NCBI GenBank assembly: GCA_025361485.1
Contig: JANYLA010000094.1
Span: forward strand, 1 to 56,398
Direction: 5' to 3'
Source: Bacteroidales bacterium
GTDB lineage: Bacteria > Bacteroidota > Bacteroidia > Bacteroidales > Tenuifilaceae
DNA length: 56,398 nt
The position numbers were made by a program, and so were the translations under genes. Below the pieces are notes generated by a model. It had not been told where the DNA came from and did not search any database. It saw only the letters and a program-made list of their open reading frames with translations. This document shows positions 42,400-52,700 of this stretch, piece by piece. The first letter of the stretch is position 1, and each line of letters starts with the position of its first letter.

Positions 42400-45207
42400 T
42401 TATTCTTCGAGTTTGCTCGTAATATAGGTTCCAGTAATTGATGAATTTGATTTTTTAAAATCTTCAGGAGTTCCCTCAAATACTAATTCTCCACCTTTCT
42501 CACCTCCATCCGGTCCAAGATCAATAACCCAGTCCGCACTCTTTATTACCTCCATATTATGCTCTATTACAATTAGGCTATGCCCTTTCTGTAGCAATGC
42601 ATTGAATGCATCCAGTAGTTTTCGAATATCATGAAAATGAAGCCCAGTAGTAGGTTCATCGAAAATGAAGAGATGTGGTTGGATAACCTGATCTTTCTGA
42701 AGGAACGAAGCAAGTTTCACTCTTTGGCTTTCGCCCCCGCTAAGAGTGCTTGATGCTTGACCTAACTTGATATACCCTAAACCAACATCCTGTAATGGTT
42801 TTAATCTTTCGTTAATTTTCTTCTCGGTTGATGATTTTCCAACTTCAAAGAATTCTATTGCTTGGTTTACTGTCATTTCGAGAATATCGAAAACACTTGA
42901 ACCATTGTACTTAACCTCAAGTACATCCTCTTTGAAACGTTTTCCATTGCACGTTTCGCAAACAAGGGTAACATCGGCCATGAACTGCATTTCTACTGTA
43001 ATAATTCCTTCACCTTGACACTCCTCGCATCTACCGCCCTCGACATTGAAAGAGAAGTGTGATGGTTTGTAACCACTACGCTTTGCGTATGGTTGTTCCG
43101 ATAGCAGCTTACGAACTTCGTCCCAAGCTTTAATATAGGTTACAGGATTACTCCTTGATGATCGGCCAATTGGATTTTGGTCAACCATTTCAACCCCTTT
43201 AATTAAATGTGCATCTCCTTTAATTAAATCGTGCTGACCGGGTCGTTCGCCCGATCCTGTAATCATTTTCGATAGGGCAGGGTATAGAACCCCTTTAACC
43301 AATGATGATTTTCCAGAACCGCTAACGCCTGTAACAACCGTCATCACGTTTAGTGGAAATTTTGCATTGATATTTTTTAAATTATTCTCTCTTGCCCCCA
43401 AGACTTCGATAAAGTTTGACCATTTACGACGTGGAGATGGAATAGGTATCTTCTCTATATGGTTGATGTAATCTGCGGTGAGGCTCTTTTTTGCTTTTTC
43501 AAGTTCTTTTCTGTCGCCCTCGAAAACAATTTCACCACCATGTCTTCCCGCCAAAGGACCAATATCGATAATGTGGTCGGCAGATTTAATAATCTCCTCA
43601 TCATGTTCTACAACAATAACGGTATTTCCCAAATCACGTAAATCTTTTAATACTCCTATTAATAGCTGAGTATCTCTTGAGTGCAAACCGATACTTGGCT
43701 CATCTAGAACATAAAGCGATCCAACTAAGCTACTTCCCAAAGATGTTGATAGATTAATGCGTTGCGATTCACCTCCCGAAAGGGTAACCGATAATCGGTT
43801 AAGGGTAAGATACCCAAGCCCAACATTACCGAGGTAATTGATGCGATTTTTTAATTCTAGAAGAATCCTTTTAGCTATTTTATTATCGTGTTCACTAAGT
43901 TTAAAATTCTCAAAAATGGTAATCAGTTCAGAAACAGGTTTATTCACCAGGTCATGAATGGTGAAACCATTTACCTTAATGTAGGTTGCTTCTTTTCTGA
44001 GTCTTCCGCCTTTGCATTCGGGGCATATCGTTTTACCCATGTACCTCGAAAGCATTACCCTGTATTGAATTTTGTACTTCTTTTCTTCTAAGTGTTTGAA
44101 GAATTTATAAATACCATCAAAATCTTTTGTTCCATCCCAAAGAATTTGTCTTTGTTGATCGCTTAGCTGATAGTATGGTTTATGTATCGGGAAATCATAT
44201 TTTTGGGCACTGTTTATAACCTGATCCTTATACCAACTCATGGTTTCACCTTTCCAACAAACCACAACATCCTCGTAAAGTGATAAACTCTTATTTGGAA
44301 TTACTAACTCTTCATCGATACCTATAATTTTGCCATATCCCTCGCATTTTGGGCATGCGCCCAACGGATTATTGAAGCTGAATAGGTGTTCGCTTGGTTC
44401 TTCGAACTGAATTCCATCCTTTTCAAAAAGGTTCGAAAAAATATCCTCAACTATTTCATCACCATTATAGATTTTTAGAATACACTTACCTTCACCTTCG
44501 GCAAAAGCAGTTTGAATAGAATCCGCCAAACGGCTAACGAAATCATCTGCATGAGAGACAGAGAACCTGTCGATGATTAGCCTAAGTGTTGCTCCCGAAA
44601 GTTTCAATAGGTCGCGAGTACCCTCTTCATCTATTCTAATAATCTGATCGCCTACTTCAATTCGTGTAAAACCTTCTCTTACCAGTTCACCCAATTTATC
44701 GCTTAACGAACAGGTATCGCAAGGATTTAGTGGCGAAAGGAGAATCATTTTTGTATCATCGGGGAAGGTGAGGATATGGTTAACCACATCGGAAACGGAA
44801 TGCCTTTTAACCTCTCTGCCCGAGATAGGGGAGTATGTCTTACCTATTCGTGCGAATAGCAGCTTTAGATAGTCATATATTTCGGTTGATGTTCCAACCG
44901 TTGAACGTGGGTTACGTGAATTGACCTTTTGCTCGATGGCAATTGCAGGGGGAATACCTGATATGAGATCAACCTCAGGTTTTGAAACTCTTCCTAAGAA
45001 TTGACGGGCATAGGATGAAAGGCTCTCAACGTATCTACGCTGCCCTTCGGCATATATAGTATCGAAAGCTAATGATGACTTTCCAGAGCCCGAAAGACCT
45101 GTTATTACAATTAATTTATTTCGAGGAATATCGAGGCTGATATTCTTTAAATTGTGCACCCTTGCACCTCGTATGGCGATTATGTTTTTTGACTCTTTCT
45201 GCGACAT
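42400..45207 (-). CDS. uvrA: excinuclease ABC subunit A
   Basis: About 935 residues, full length. Two ABC modules: the first with Walker [15 protein letters not shown] near 36-49 and the second with [13 protein letters not shown] near 645. Signature LSGGESQR occurs in each half, and zinc-knuckle CPKCxGYG and CxxCxGEG pairs are present. UvrA finds bulky DNA lesions and loads UvrB. A -7 box at 45226-45233 would start transcription near 45219. So I prefer the ATG at 45207 over that at 45216, though the leader would be very short either way. Confidence 0.96.
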   Translation of the reverse strand: MSQKESKNIIAIRGARVHNLKNISLDIPRNKLIVITGLSGSGKSSLAFDTIYAEGQRRYVESLSSYARQFLGRVSKPEVDLISGIPPAIAIEQKVNSRNPRSTVGTSTEIYDYLKLLFARIGKTYSPISGREVKRHSVSDVVNHILTFPDDTKMILLSPLNPCDTCSLSDKLGELVREGFTRIEVGDQIIRIDEEGTRDLLKLSGATLRLIIDRFSVSHADDFVSRLADSIQTAFAEGEGKCILKIYNGDEIVEDIFSNLFEKDGIQFEEPSEHLFSFNNPLGACPKCEGYGKIIGIDEELVIPNKSLSLYEDVVVCWKGETMSWYKDQVINSAQKYDFPIHKPYYQLSDQQRQILWDGTKDFDGIYKFFKHLEEKKYKIQYRVMLSRYMGKTICPECKGGRLRKEATYIKVNGFTIHDLVNKPVSELITIFENFKLSEHDNKIAKRILLELKNRINYLGNVGLGYLTLNRLSVTLSGGESQRINLSTSLGSSLVGSLYVLDEPSIGLHSRDTQLLIGVLKDLRDLGNTVIVVEHDEEIIKSADHIIDIGPLAGRHGGEIVFEGDRKELEKAKKSLTADYINHIEKIPIPSPRRKWSNFIEVLGARENNLKNINAKFPLNVMTVVTGVSGSGKSSLVKGVLYPALSKMITGSGERPGQHDLIKGDAHLIKGVEMVDQNPIGRSSRSNPVTYIKAWDEVRKLLSEQPYAKRSGYKPSHFSFNVEGGRCEECQGEGIITVEMQFMADVTLVCETCNGKRFKEDVLEVKYNGSSVFDILEMTVNQAIEFFEVGKSSTEKKINERLKPLQDVGLGYIKLGQASSTLSGGESQRVKLASFLQKDQVIQPHLFIFDEPTTGLHFHDIRKLLDAFNALLQKGHSLIVIEHNMEVIKSADWVIDLGPDGGEKGGELVFEGTPEDFKKSNSSITGTYITSKLEE

Positions 45208-45225
45208 TCTCTTCAAATTGACCTG

Positions 45226-45233
45226 TAAAGGTA
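45226..45233 (-). promoter_or_regulatory. probable -7 box TACCTTTA for uvrA
   Basis: One mismatch to TAnnTTTG, reading on the minus strand, just upstream of the uvrA starts. I see no clear SOS (LexA) box. Confidence 0.35.
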
Positions 45234-45515
45234 TGAGTTTATAAGCAATATTTTAGGTGATTGCTACGATGAGTTTGTTAATTCATTGGCTGATTTAGAT
45301 GCTTGTTGATGAAACTTTCTACCCACTTTACCTGTAAAACGAGGTAAATAGTTGATGTATTCGGCAATTTTTAAAACAATAATTTGAGATTTTAGCTTAA
45401 ACTTTGATTGATTATTTGAAAAAATACATTTATTTGCATAATAATTGCTGCGTAACAATAACTTAAACCAAAAATCTGCCTATAGAAGAAACTCTACCCA
45501 TTAACCAAAATAGTT

Positions 45516-45526
45516 AGGAGGTAGTT
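45516..45526 (+). promoter_or_regulatory. strong Shine-Dalgarno AGGAGG before a GTG start
   Basis: AGGAGG (45516-45521) lies 5 nt before the GTG at 45527. Such sequences are rare in Bacteroidota, and it settles the GTG start. Confidence 0.8.
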
Positions 45527-46114
45527 GTGGATGCTTGTAAATTAAGCGATTATGAACTCGTAAACGAGTTTGTAAAAGGCAGAGATTCTGCAATAGAGAT
45601 TTTAATCCGGCGACATCAAAAAAGAGTTTACAGCTATATCTTACTTCTCGTTAAAAAGCAAGTGGTTGCCGAGGATATCTTTCAAGAAACTTTTATTAAG
45701 GTGATTAAATCCCTGAAAGAGGGAAAATATGTTGATGCAAATCGATTTGCTTCGTGGGTGATGCGTATTGCTCATAACCTTATTATTGATCACTTTCGAA
45801 GAGAAAAGCAGTCGAAGATGATTTCCAAGGATGATTATGAGGCCGATATTCTAAACCATCCTCAATATTCCGATAAGAATATTGAAGAGGAGGTCGTTTT
45901 GGAGCAAATCATGACCGATGTAAGAAATCTAATAGATCAACTTCCTGATGATCAGAAAGAGGTTGTAATGCTTCGTTATTATGCAGACCTTAGCTTTAAG
46001 GAGATTGCCGAGCAGACCAATGTAAGCATCAATACAGCCCTTGGTAGAATGAGGTATGCGATCATCAACATGAGGAAGATTAAAGAGGTTAATAAAATGG
46101 TTTTAACCACTTAA
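45527..46114 (+). CDS. ECF RNA polymerase sigma factor
   Basis: 195 residues, GTG start. Sigma region 2 (about 8-90) includes the core-binding AEDIFQETFIKVIKSL (near 48-63) and the -10 recognition stretch FASWVMRIAHNLIIDHFRR (near 74-92). Region 4 (about 130-185) ends in LPDDQKEVVMLRYYADLSFKEIAEQTNVS, which recognises -35-like DNA. No anti-sigma factor with a TM follows. Instead a 65-residue protein whose start is hidden in a hairpin comes next, and is the nearest candidate for a regulator. Confidence 0.95.
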   Translation: MDACKLSDYELVNEFVKGRDSAIEILIRRHQKRVYSYILLLVKKQVVAEDIFQETFIKVIKSLKEGKYVDANRFASWVMRIAHNLIIDHFRREKQSKMISKDDYEADILNHPQYSDKNIEEEVVLEQIMTDVRNLIDQLPDDQKEVVMLRYYADLSFKEIAEQTNVSINTALGRMRYAIINMRKIKEVNKMVLTT

Positions 46115-46144
46115 ATATTTTAATAGTAAAATGTAATAACTGAT

Positions 46145-46185
46145 ATAGGCATCCGTTTTAATTAAAAACAAAACGGTTTGCCTAT
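46145..46185 (+). promoter_or_regulatory. hairpin that covers the start codon of the small gene
   Basis: 46145-46150 pairs with 46180-46185, and 46153-46159 pairs with 46170-46176, with a small internal loop. The 3' arm contains the first two bases of the ATG at 46184, so folding would hide the start. Confidence 0.7.
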
Positions 46186-46381
46186 GAATCAGAAATCTAC
46201 TCACTACTTTTTTCAATACACTCGTTTTGCAGGAAAAGAACAATCATTATTTGTAAACTCAGATTTTTCGCTCGACTTCGATTACTGGCTATCGTTAAAA
46301 ATTGAAGAATTGATTGTCAGTACTCCTGAAGTCCCCGATGAGTTGATAAAAACGATATTGAAAAAAGCTAATGTTTGCTAA
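46184..46381 (+). CDS. small protein after the ECF sigma factor
   Basis: 65 residues from ATG 46184 (a TTG at 46178 would add two). Soluble, with no membrane segment. Sequence: an aromatic N-terminal half (YFFQYTRFAGKEQSLFV) and a helical C-terminal half (DYWLSLKIEELI ... DELIKTILKKA). It resembles no family I know. It lies 69 nt after the sigma gene, behind a start-blocking hairpin and before a terminator, so the two are probably one transcript. It may be a small sigma partner; this is inference. Confidence 0.65.
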   Translation: MNQKSTHYFFQYTRFAGKEQSLFVNSDFSLDFDYWLSLKIEELIVSTPEVPDELIKTILKKANVC

Positions 46382-46408
46382 GCCGGAAAAATTTCCGGTT
46401 TTTTTCTT
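46381..46408 (+). terminator. rho-independent terminator
   Basis: CCGGAAA pairs with TTTCCGG around AA, followed by a 7-T run. It ends the sigma-small protein transcript. Confidence 0.92.
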
Positions 46409-46452
46409 GCTTTTTGCTTTAGGATATGATATTAAACTAATATCATAATGCT

Positions 46453-47301
46453 ATGGAAAAACAATTTAATCCTAAATCGGGATACACGATGCTTCTTGTA
46501 TTCTTTTTAATTCTTGGTGCTTCAATTGCAGGTATAATAATTTTTGAAACACCATTGTTTATAATTGGAATAATGCTGTCAATCCTTACGGCAATTGGAT
46601 TTGTAATCGTAAACCCAAACGAATCATCAGTGTTGGTTCTTTTCGGTAAATATGTTGGAACCATTAAGGGGAATGGTTTTTTCTGGACTAACCCTTTTTA
46701 TTTAAAAAGAAAAATATCATTAAGGGCTCGTAACTTTGTTGGTCAACCTATTAAGGTAAACGATAAGGTTGGTAATCCTATAATGATAGGGATTGTTTTG
46801 GTGTGGAAAGTTGAAAATACCTTCAAAGCATCATTCGATGTTGATCAGTACGAGCACTTTGTTGTAGTGCAAAGCGACGCTGCTCTCCGTAAGCTGGCAG
46901 GTATGTTTCCATATGATAACTTCGAACTTGAAGAAGCTACACTTACTTTAAGAGCAGGTGGCGAAGAGGTGAATCATAAGTTGGAGGTTGAACTTAGAGA
47001 AAGGCTTAATATTGCTGGTATAAATGTAATTGAAGCTAGAATTAACTATATCGCCTATGCTCAGGAGATTGCTGGAGCAATGCTGCGCCGTCAGCAAGCA
47101 ACTGCTGTAGTTGCTGCACGTGGTAAGATTGTTGAAGGTGCTGTAGGTATGGTGCAAATGGCTTTGGATCAACTGTCGGAAAAACATATTGTTCATTTCG
47201 ATGAGGAGAAAAAAGCAGCAATGGTTAGCAACCTGATGGTTGTTCTTTGCTCCGACGAGTCAGCTCGTCCAGTTATTAACACAGGAACGCTTCATCAATA
47301 A
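46453..47301 (+). CDS. SPFH/Band 7 (prohibitin-like) membrane protein
   Basis: 282 residues. Two adjacent hydrophobic segments (about 12-31 and 34-54) anchor it. The SPFH domain starts VNPNESSVLVLFGKYVGT (about 53-70) and continues with FFWTNPFYLKRKISLRARNF and LRERLNIAGINVIEARINYIAYAQEIAGAMLRRQQA. The last part is helical, with coiled-coil character (QATAVVAARGKIVEGAVGMVQMALDQL). SPFH proteins form membrane rings and scaffolds around proteases or in lipid microdomains. The downstream genes (unknown, Arc-like, zinc ribbon) run in the same direction with short gaps. Confidence 0.93.
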   Translation: MEKQFNPKSGYTMLLVFFLILGASIAGIIIFETPLFIIGIMLSILTAIGFVIVNPNESSVLVLFGKYVGTIKGNGFFWTNPFYLKRKISLRARNFVGQPIKVNDKVGNPIMIGIVLVWKVENTFKASFDVDQYEHFVVVQSDAALRKLAGMFPYDNFELEEATLTLRAGGEEVNHKLEVELRERLNIAGINVIEARINYIAYAQEIAGAMLRRQQATAVVAARGKIVEGAVGMVQMALDQLSEKHIVHFDEEKKAAMVSNLMVVLCSDESARPVINTGTLHQ

Positions 47302-47326
47302 TAAGTAATTTGTAAACTCATATCGC

Positions 47327-47929
47327 ATGAAGATTTTTGAGGAATATAAAAGGATTGGGCAGCAACAGGGGTTTCTTTTTGAGAGTATGGAGGATAATAG
47401 AGCTTTTCTTTCTCCTAATGACAGAATGCTAAACTCTAAATTCTGCATGTTAAGTAAAAATGATATGATTTACTTTGCTTCTGATTCTTATGCTGCAAAG
47501 GTTGGAATGAGTAGCACATATTCAGGGGTTTATACTTCAATTCCAAATAGCTTTAAAGATTTTAAGGCTGAGATAAATAAGCACTTTTGGATTGATTTTA
47601 TTACCGGTAGGAAAAAAGTTAAAACTAATGATTCCTACATCGATAAGCACTTATCAATAAGCACTAATAATATAGATCAACTATTGAGAATTATTGATAT
47701 ACGAATTGCTAAAGAATACCTTGAACTTTGGGATAAATACTCTCCTGTTAAAATTGTTATTGGAATCGATTATCTTCAATCTGTAGTTGCGTTTAAAGAT
47801 AAACTTATAATTGGGGTTGAATTGAATGAATGGGTTTTGCCTGAAAGGTTTGATTCAACTTTTAATGATTTTCAGGATTTTGTTGCTGAAATTATTTTGA
47901 AACTCAACAGGTATGGTAATGATGTTTAG
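47327..47929 (+). CDS. hypothetical protein between SPFH and Arc-like genes
   Basis: 200 residues, soluble, no signal. It has a mixed alpha/beta look, with aromatic-rich segments (FFLFESMEDNRAF-like start, NKHFWIDFITGRKKVKTND in the middle) and LLRIIDIRIAKEYLELWDKYSPVKIVIGIDYLQS near 126-160. No family recognised. It begins 25 nt after the SPFH gene and 54 nt before the Arc-like gene. In many genomes the SPFH and Arc genes are adjacent (from memory), so this may be an insertion. Confidence 0.8.
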   Translation: MKIFEEYKRIGQQQGFLFESMEDNRAFLSPNDRMLNSKFCMLSKNDMIYFASDSYAAKVGMSSTYSGVYTSIPNSFKDFKAEINKHFWIDFITGRKKVKTNDSYIDKHLSISTNNIDQLLRIIDIRIAKEYLELWDKYSPVKIVIGIDYLQSVVAFKDKLIIGVELNEWVLPERFDSTFNDFQDFVAEIILKLNRYGNDV

Positions 47930-47983
47930 TATTCCAAGTTTTATAGGCGTTACTGAATTGTAATTTATTTTATTAAATGTTTT

Positions 47984-48196
47984 ATGGCCGAGAAAAAATC
48001 TTTTGTCCTTAGGATTGCCCCTGAAAAGATGGAAGCCGTTGAAAAATGGGCAGCCGACGAGTTCCGTAGTTCCAATGGTCAACTTGAATGGATTATTGAT
48101 CAAGCACTAAAGAAAGCAGGGCGATATAAGACAAAATCAGCGAAGGATTCGAATGAAATGGCTAACCAAGATGAAAAAAGTGATGATAAGAACTAA
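47984..48196 (+). CDS. Arc-like ribbon-helix-helix protein
   Basis: 70 residues. KKSFVLRIAPEKMEAVEKWAADEFRSSNGQLEWIIDQALKKAG is a typical Arc/MetJ ribbon (SFVLRI) plus two helices, with a hydrophilic tail (KSAKDSNEMANQDEKSDDKN). Small RHH proteins of this kind follow SPFH genes in many Bacteroidota. They dimerise and may bind DNA; whether it controls this operon is unknown. Its last codons overlap the start of the zinc-ribbon gene. Confidence 0.88.
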   Translation: MAEKKSFVLRIAPEKMEAVEKWAADEFRSSNGQLEWIIDQALKKAGRYKTKSAKDSNEMANQDEKSDDKN

Positions 48197-48395
48197 ATAT
48201 TCCTGCCCTAAGTGCGGTGGTCATGAATTCGAACTTGGCGAGGTTTTTATGGCTGGGAGTGTTATTGCCAAGATAATGAATTTTGAATTCAGAAGGTTTC
48301 GCTCAGTAACCTGCACCAAGTGCACGTTTACCGAACTATTCAAGACTCCGAAGAAGGATATTCAAAATGTTTTGGACTTTATGATAGGGAGGTAG
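48171..48395 (+). CDS. zinc-ribbon protein
   Basis: About 74 residues from ATG 48171 (48183 is equally possible, giving MIRTKYSC). Two Cys pairs form a zinc ribbon: CPKCGG near the start and CTKC in SVTCTKCTFTEL. Between them is a hydrophobic stretch GEVFMAGSVIAKIMNFEFRRF. It resembles the small nucleic-acid-binding zinc ribbons common in Bacteroidota that follow SPFH/Arc genes. It overlaps the Arc gene by 26 nt (14 nt from 48183), suggesting coupling. Ends at the terminator shared with rsmE. Confidence 0.82.
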   Translation: MKKVMIRTKYSCPKCGGHEFELGEVFMAGSVIAKIMNFEFRRFRSVTCTKCTFTELFKTPKKDIQNVLDFMIGR

Positions 48396-48397
48396 AA

Positions 48398-48429
48398 AAA
48401 TTAAGGGGCTAATAAATGCCCCTTAATTT
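48398..48429. terminator. bidirectional terminator
   Basis: A 12-bp perfect stem (48398-48409 with 48418-48429) and an 8-nt loop; serves the zinc-ribbon operon and rsmE, overlapping the last bases of rsmE. Confidence 0.9.
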
Positions 48430-49121
48430 ATTAGATTAATAGTATGGCATGCAACAACTCCTGCCGTCTCGGTTCGCAGGCGAGAAGTGCCTAAACTAAT
48501 TTCCTTGTAATTGTGCTGAATAGCCATACTCACTTCATCGGGGCTGAAATCACCTTCTGGTCCTATAAGAATAGTGTTATTTTTATTGGGTTTAATCTCA
48601 TTTTTTAAATGGTTTAACTCTTTTTTATAACAGTGGGCGATAAAGAGATCTCCTTCATTTTTGGCATGAATAAACTGTTTAATTGAAACCATTGGATTCA
48701 GCTTTGGCAAGTAAGCTTTGATTGATTGTTTCATGGCTGAAACAATAATCTTCTCGAGCCTTTCGTTGTTTACCACTTTACGCTCGGAGTGCTCACAAAG
48801 CAATGGCGTAATTTCATCGATTCCTATTTCGGTTGCTTTTTCGAGAAACCACTCAAATCGTTCGATATTTTTAGTCGGTGCAATGGCTATGTGTAGGTAG
48901 TGATTACGTTTCTCAAATTCATGAATGGTTTCGTAAACTTCAACCTGACATCTTTTTGGTTCAGGTTGAACAATGCGAGTTTTAAACAAGCCTCCTTTAC
49001 CATCAACGATAGTTATTTCATCACCAACATCAAGTCTTAGAACTCGAATGCAATGCTTTGATTCTTCCTCGCTTAGAGTATATAAATGGCCTGAAATATC
49101 GGGTGCGTAGAATATGTGCAT
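48423..49121 (-). CDS. rsmE: 16S rRNA (uracil-1498-N3)-methyltransferase
   Basis: 232 residues, SPOUT (knotted) methyltransferase. N-terminal PUA-like domain (about 1-68, SKHCIRVLRLDVGDEITIVDG). The SAM knot includes LLCEHSERK (near 103-111), ILIGPEGDFSPDEV (near 183-196) and the C-terminal ISLGTSRLRTETAGV. It methylates U1498 of 16S rRNA. A perfect minus-strand -7 box TATATTTG (49173-49180) lies 52 nt upstream. Confidence 0.96.
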   Translation of the reverse strand: MHIFYAPDISGHLYTLSEEESKHCIRVLRLDVGDEITIVDGKGGLFKTRIVQPEPKRCQVEVYETIHEFEKRNHYLHIAIAPTKNIERFEWFLEKATEIGIDEITPLLCEHSERKVVNNERLEKIIVSAMKQSIKAYLPKLNPMVSIKQFIHAKNEGDLFIAHCYKKELNHLKNEIKPNKNNTILIGPEGDFSPDEVSMAIQHNYKEISLGTSRLRTETAGVVACHTINLIN

Positions 49122-49172
49122 ATTATAAGATATCAGAAATAAGACATCAGATTATAAATCTTTTTACTGCTT

Positions 49173-49180
49173 CAAATATA
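49173..49180 (-). promoter_or_regulatory. -7 box TATATTTG for rsmE
   Basis: A perfect TAnnTTTG on the minus strand; start near 49165. A plus-strand TACCTTTA (49200-49207) may serve the divergent phosphodiesterase. Confidence 0.5.
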
Positions 49181-49226
49181 CCTATTTTGAAAGTGTTGCT
49201 ACCTTTATGGTTCTAGAAAAATTCAA

Positions 49227-49727
49227 ATGATAAGAATAGGATTGCTTTCCGATACTCATGGACATTGGGATGATAGATTAGCAAATTTTTTTAAAGATTG
49301 CGATGAGATATGGCATGCTGGCGATATTGGGAGTTTAGAGGTTGCTGATACAATGGCTAAGTTTAAGCCCTTTAAAGCAGTTCATGGAAATATTGATGAT
49401 CATAAGTTGAGAGTTATATATCCAAATATTCAGCGTTTTATTTGCGAAGATGTTGACGTGTTTATTACGCATATTGGTGGAACACCAAGTAGGTATGAAC
49501 AAGCGATAATCCCAATTATTGAGACAAATCCACCCAAACTTTTTATATGTGGGCATAGCCACATACTAAAAGTGATGTACGATAAGAAACGAGACTTTTT
49601 ATATGTGAATCCAGGTGCTGCTGGCATTCATGGGTTTCATAAATTCCGAACGGCATTAAGGTTTATAATTGATGGAAAAGAAATAAAAGATCTTGAGGTA
49701 TTAGAAATACCTCGTGAAACACATTAA
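49227..49727 (+). CDS. YfcE/MJ0936-family metallophosphoesterase
   Basis: 166 residues, the short calcineurin-like phosphoesterase type. Metal ligands: Asp8 and His10 (LLSDTHGHW), Asp37 region (WHAGDIGS), Asn55 (VHGNIDDH), His81 (FITHIGG), and GHSH near 110-113. Such enzymes hydrolyse phosphodiesters in vitro; the physiological substrate is unknown. It is convergent with the very large gene ending at 49740, only 12 nt away, with no strong terminator between. Confidence 0.93.
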   Translation: MIRIGLLSDTHGHWDDRLANFFKDCDEIWHAGDIGSLEVADTMAKFKPFKAVHGNIDDHKLRVIYPNIQRFICEDVDVFITHIGGTPSRYEQAIIPIIETNPPKLFICGHSHILKVMYDKKRDFLYVNPGAAGIHGFHKFRTALRFIIDGKEIKDLEVLEIPRETH

Positions 49728-49739
49728 TTTGTCGTTGTA

Positions 49740-52700
49740 TTATTTTTTTTCCTCTTTTACCGTTTCATCAGTCTGCTCTTTTGCCTCTGAATCTTTTGCA
49801 GATTTCTCCATTTTATTTAACACTTCACTATTATCATCACCCGCTTGAATCTGCTTGTAACGCTCTCGTGCAGTGTTTAGAGTATTATTTGTGCCAATTA
49901 GGTAGTTATACTTTTGTTGACCCAATGGAACTTTTACTTTACGGTCGCTAGCTTTCAATAGCTTTATTGGTGCTACAAACGCATCGTTGCTTGATGATAC
50001 CTGCATTGCTCCCTTGGTATAGCTGAATACGTAGTATTTATCATCGCCAAGATGTAGGTAAAGGGTCATGAAATCGCCACTTCGGCGTTTAACAATTTCA
50101 ATATACCCGTTAAGTCTTTTATTAACCTGAATATTACCAATTGTTCCTATGCCAATTTTCCCTGACGATATGAATGAACGGGTACGTTGATTCCATTTTA
50201 GTTTTACCTCGGCCAGTGTAATTGTGCTTTCCAACCCTTTTGGTGTTTGGGAAGGTGCGCCGAATAGGTTGATTTGAGACAATGCTGTAAAGGCATCTTT
50301 GGGATCGACATTTTCATAAAGTGTTTTTTTGACAATCTTTCTGCTTAAATCAATCTTGTCGAGCAATGGAAATGAGTTCAATTCGTTAGCCATGGCCTCA
50401 AGCGATTTTTGATTGAAAAAGAAGTTAATTTGGAGAATAGCATCGAGAGTTAGAGTATTATCTTCGAGTTTATGAATTACGCTACCATTGGCCTTTAGTT
50501 TTACCTGTCCAAGTTCAATGGGAAGCACTAATTTACCTTCACCAAACATCATACAAAAATCTTTTTGAAGACTAACTGTATTGCCAGAAGTGTCGGGGTT
50601 AAATATTTTATAATCAGGGCCAATGGTAAATCGTCGATTGTTTTTGTTGAAATTCATATACCCTGAAGCAAGAACAAACGGAACATCGTCATAATCTTTA
50701 CGAATACCTAAAAATGAACCATATAGCTTGATTGAATCTTCTCGAACAATACTTCCATTTATAAGCTTTGCGAAGTTAATGTTTTGAGGTGTTTCCGAAA
50801 CAGGTATTAATATACTATCGGGGTTAATCATCGCCTCAAACTTAACTAGGTTTGGGTTCAGCTTAAAGCAGTTAAATATTGGTTGAGTACCTCCATTAAA
50901 AAGAAGAAATTTATCGGGTGCATTAAGCGTTACCTTCCCAATAAAGCTAAACTCTGGACTAAGTTTAAATTTATCGGGTTGAGTTATATTTCCATTACCA
51001 TAAGTTCGACCATTCTCGCTAACTCCGACTTCGGTAAGTACTAATGTTTCAATAGAATCTCTTTCATCAACATAATCATATAACCCTTTGCCCGAGTATT
51101 TCTTTCTGCTCTGGATGAAAATATCTGCATTGTAAATCTTATGAAAGCGTTTTGGAATACTTGCCGAAACGATTGATTTATATAGAGGTAGAAGTCTTCG
51201 TAGAGGTTCTATTGCAATTTTTTTATCGATTGGATAAATTGCCGCATCGGCTGTAAGAATATACTTAACCGAGTCAGCGTTTAAACTTGAACGGTTAAGG
51301 TTGTATTTCGCTGTTGGGGTGAAGAAGTAGAGCGAATCTTCGTCAAATTTTGTGGAGTAAAAAACGGAACCAACCGGTATACTATCCTTATCGGCCATGT
51401 GTGATATATGAAATTTCTCGATTTCAACGGCTCTTTGTCTGCCACCAGTAGACATTGTTAATTCGTTGTTGTCAAGTCCCCAAATGAATTTATCGAGATG
51501 TGCTTCGTATCTAAGAGGTTGCATTTTTGCGAAAATGCTTAGGCCTCTCTTGTTGAAAGAGCCTTGCCGAGTAAGAAAATCGATTTTAGCTTTTAACTTT
51601 ATTGTTTCGAACGAAACAGAATCGGAGCCAGGAGTATATAGATCCAGGCTAGTTGAATCGGTAATAAAGTCATTCGCATTAAACTCATATTTCTTCGAAA
51701 TTAGCTTTGCATTATCTAGCCTTACGATTCCATCTCCAATTAACCCTAAAGGACCTAGGAGCAGATTGCCATTCAGGCGTGCTTGGTTTGTAAACATTTC
51801 AAATGGCTTTTCGCCCCGATAAGCATAAAACTTTTCCTTTTTTGGATACCATTTTATACTATGCACTTCACCTTTCGCTTCGGGATACTGAATACCTAAC
51901 AGTTGTTGGTCGATTGTAAATAAATTTGATTTGGTTGACATCGAGTCGGGGAAAAGGTAAAAATCATCGGAAGATGTTGTAGATGTTATATACTTTACTT
52001 TTCCGTCGGCTCTTAGACCACGGTTACTTAAGTCGATTTTATTGAAAACTCTTCCTTTCCCTTCATACAAAGCAAATCCTTCGGGTGGTGTAACTCTTAT
52101 AAAACCAAGTGAATTATCGGGTCGAAGGTTAAGGGTATCTGTTATTGGAGCAATGATATTGGCCGAGTGTAAAATTCCAACAAAGTTAATATCAGACTGT
52201 TCAAAAGTATTGAGGTTGCTAAATTTGTATGGTTTAACTTCGAAGTAAAAGCTATCGCGTTTATAAACACCTCCAAAAATTGATGGATCATCGTAGTATA
52301 TGTAAGAGGTTGCAGTGCTGTTAAAGATAGGGTAACCTTTATTCTTCTTTAATCCTGATTTATTATCGGGTTTATCGATAAGTATATCACCTTCTATTTT
52401 CTCAAAAGTGTTGGCAATAGTGCTAAGAATTCTAGTTCCAGTGTTGTCGAACTTCTTGGTTTTGTAGTCCAGGTTAAGGGAGTCAACATCCTCGAGGGCA
52501 ATTTTAAAGTTAGTGTAATCAAACTGAAACTTTTTGCCTTGAAATAAGAATAAGCCTGAACGAACCGCTCCACCAAAAGAAAAACTGCGATTTTTCTTCA
52601 TCACAATTTGCTGCTTTGATGGATAAATTTTTACATTCTGCGAATCGCTAACCGAAATGTTTTCTATCCCATTTATCTGAAGATCCATAGTGTTTATATC

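Larger units (their letters stand above)
45208..45526. other. 319-nt intergenic region between uvrA and the ECF sigma gene
   Basis: AT-rich. It holds a weak 7-bp hairpin (TTTACCT at 45327, AGGTAAA at 45342), the uvrA promoter region, and a rare true Shine-Dalgarno AGGAGG before the sigma gene. A 64-codon minus-strand reading frame here has no protein-like features and is not called. Confidence 0.7.

Noticed and set aside
45264-45458. 64-codon minus-strand frame in the uvrA-sigma gap
   Set aside because: No motif, low-complexity content and no ribosome site; treated as intergenic.
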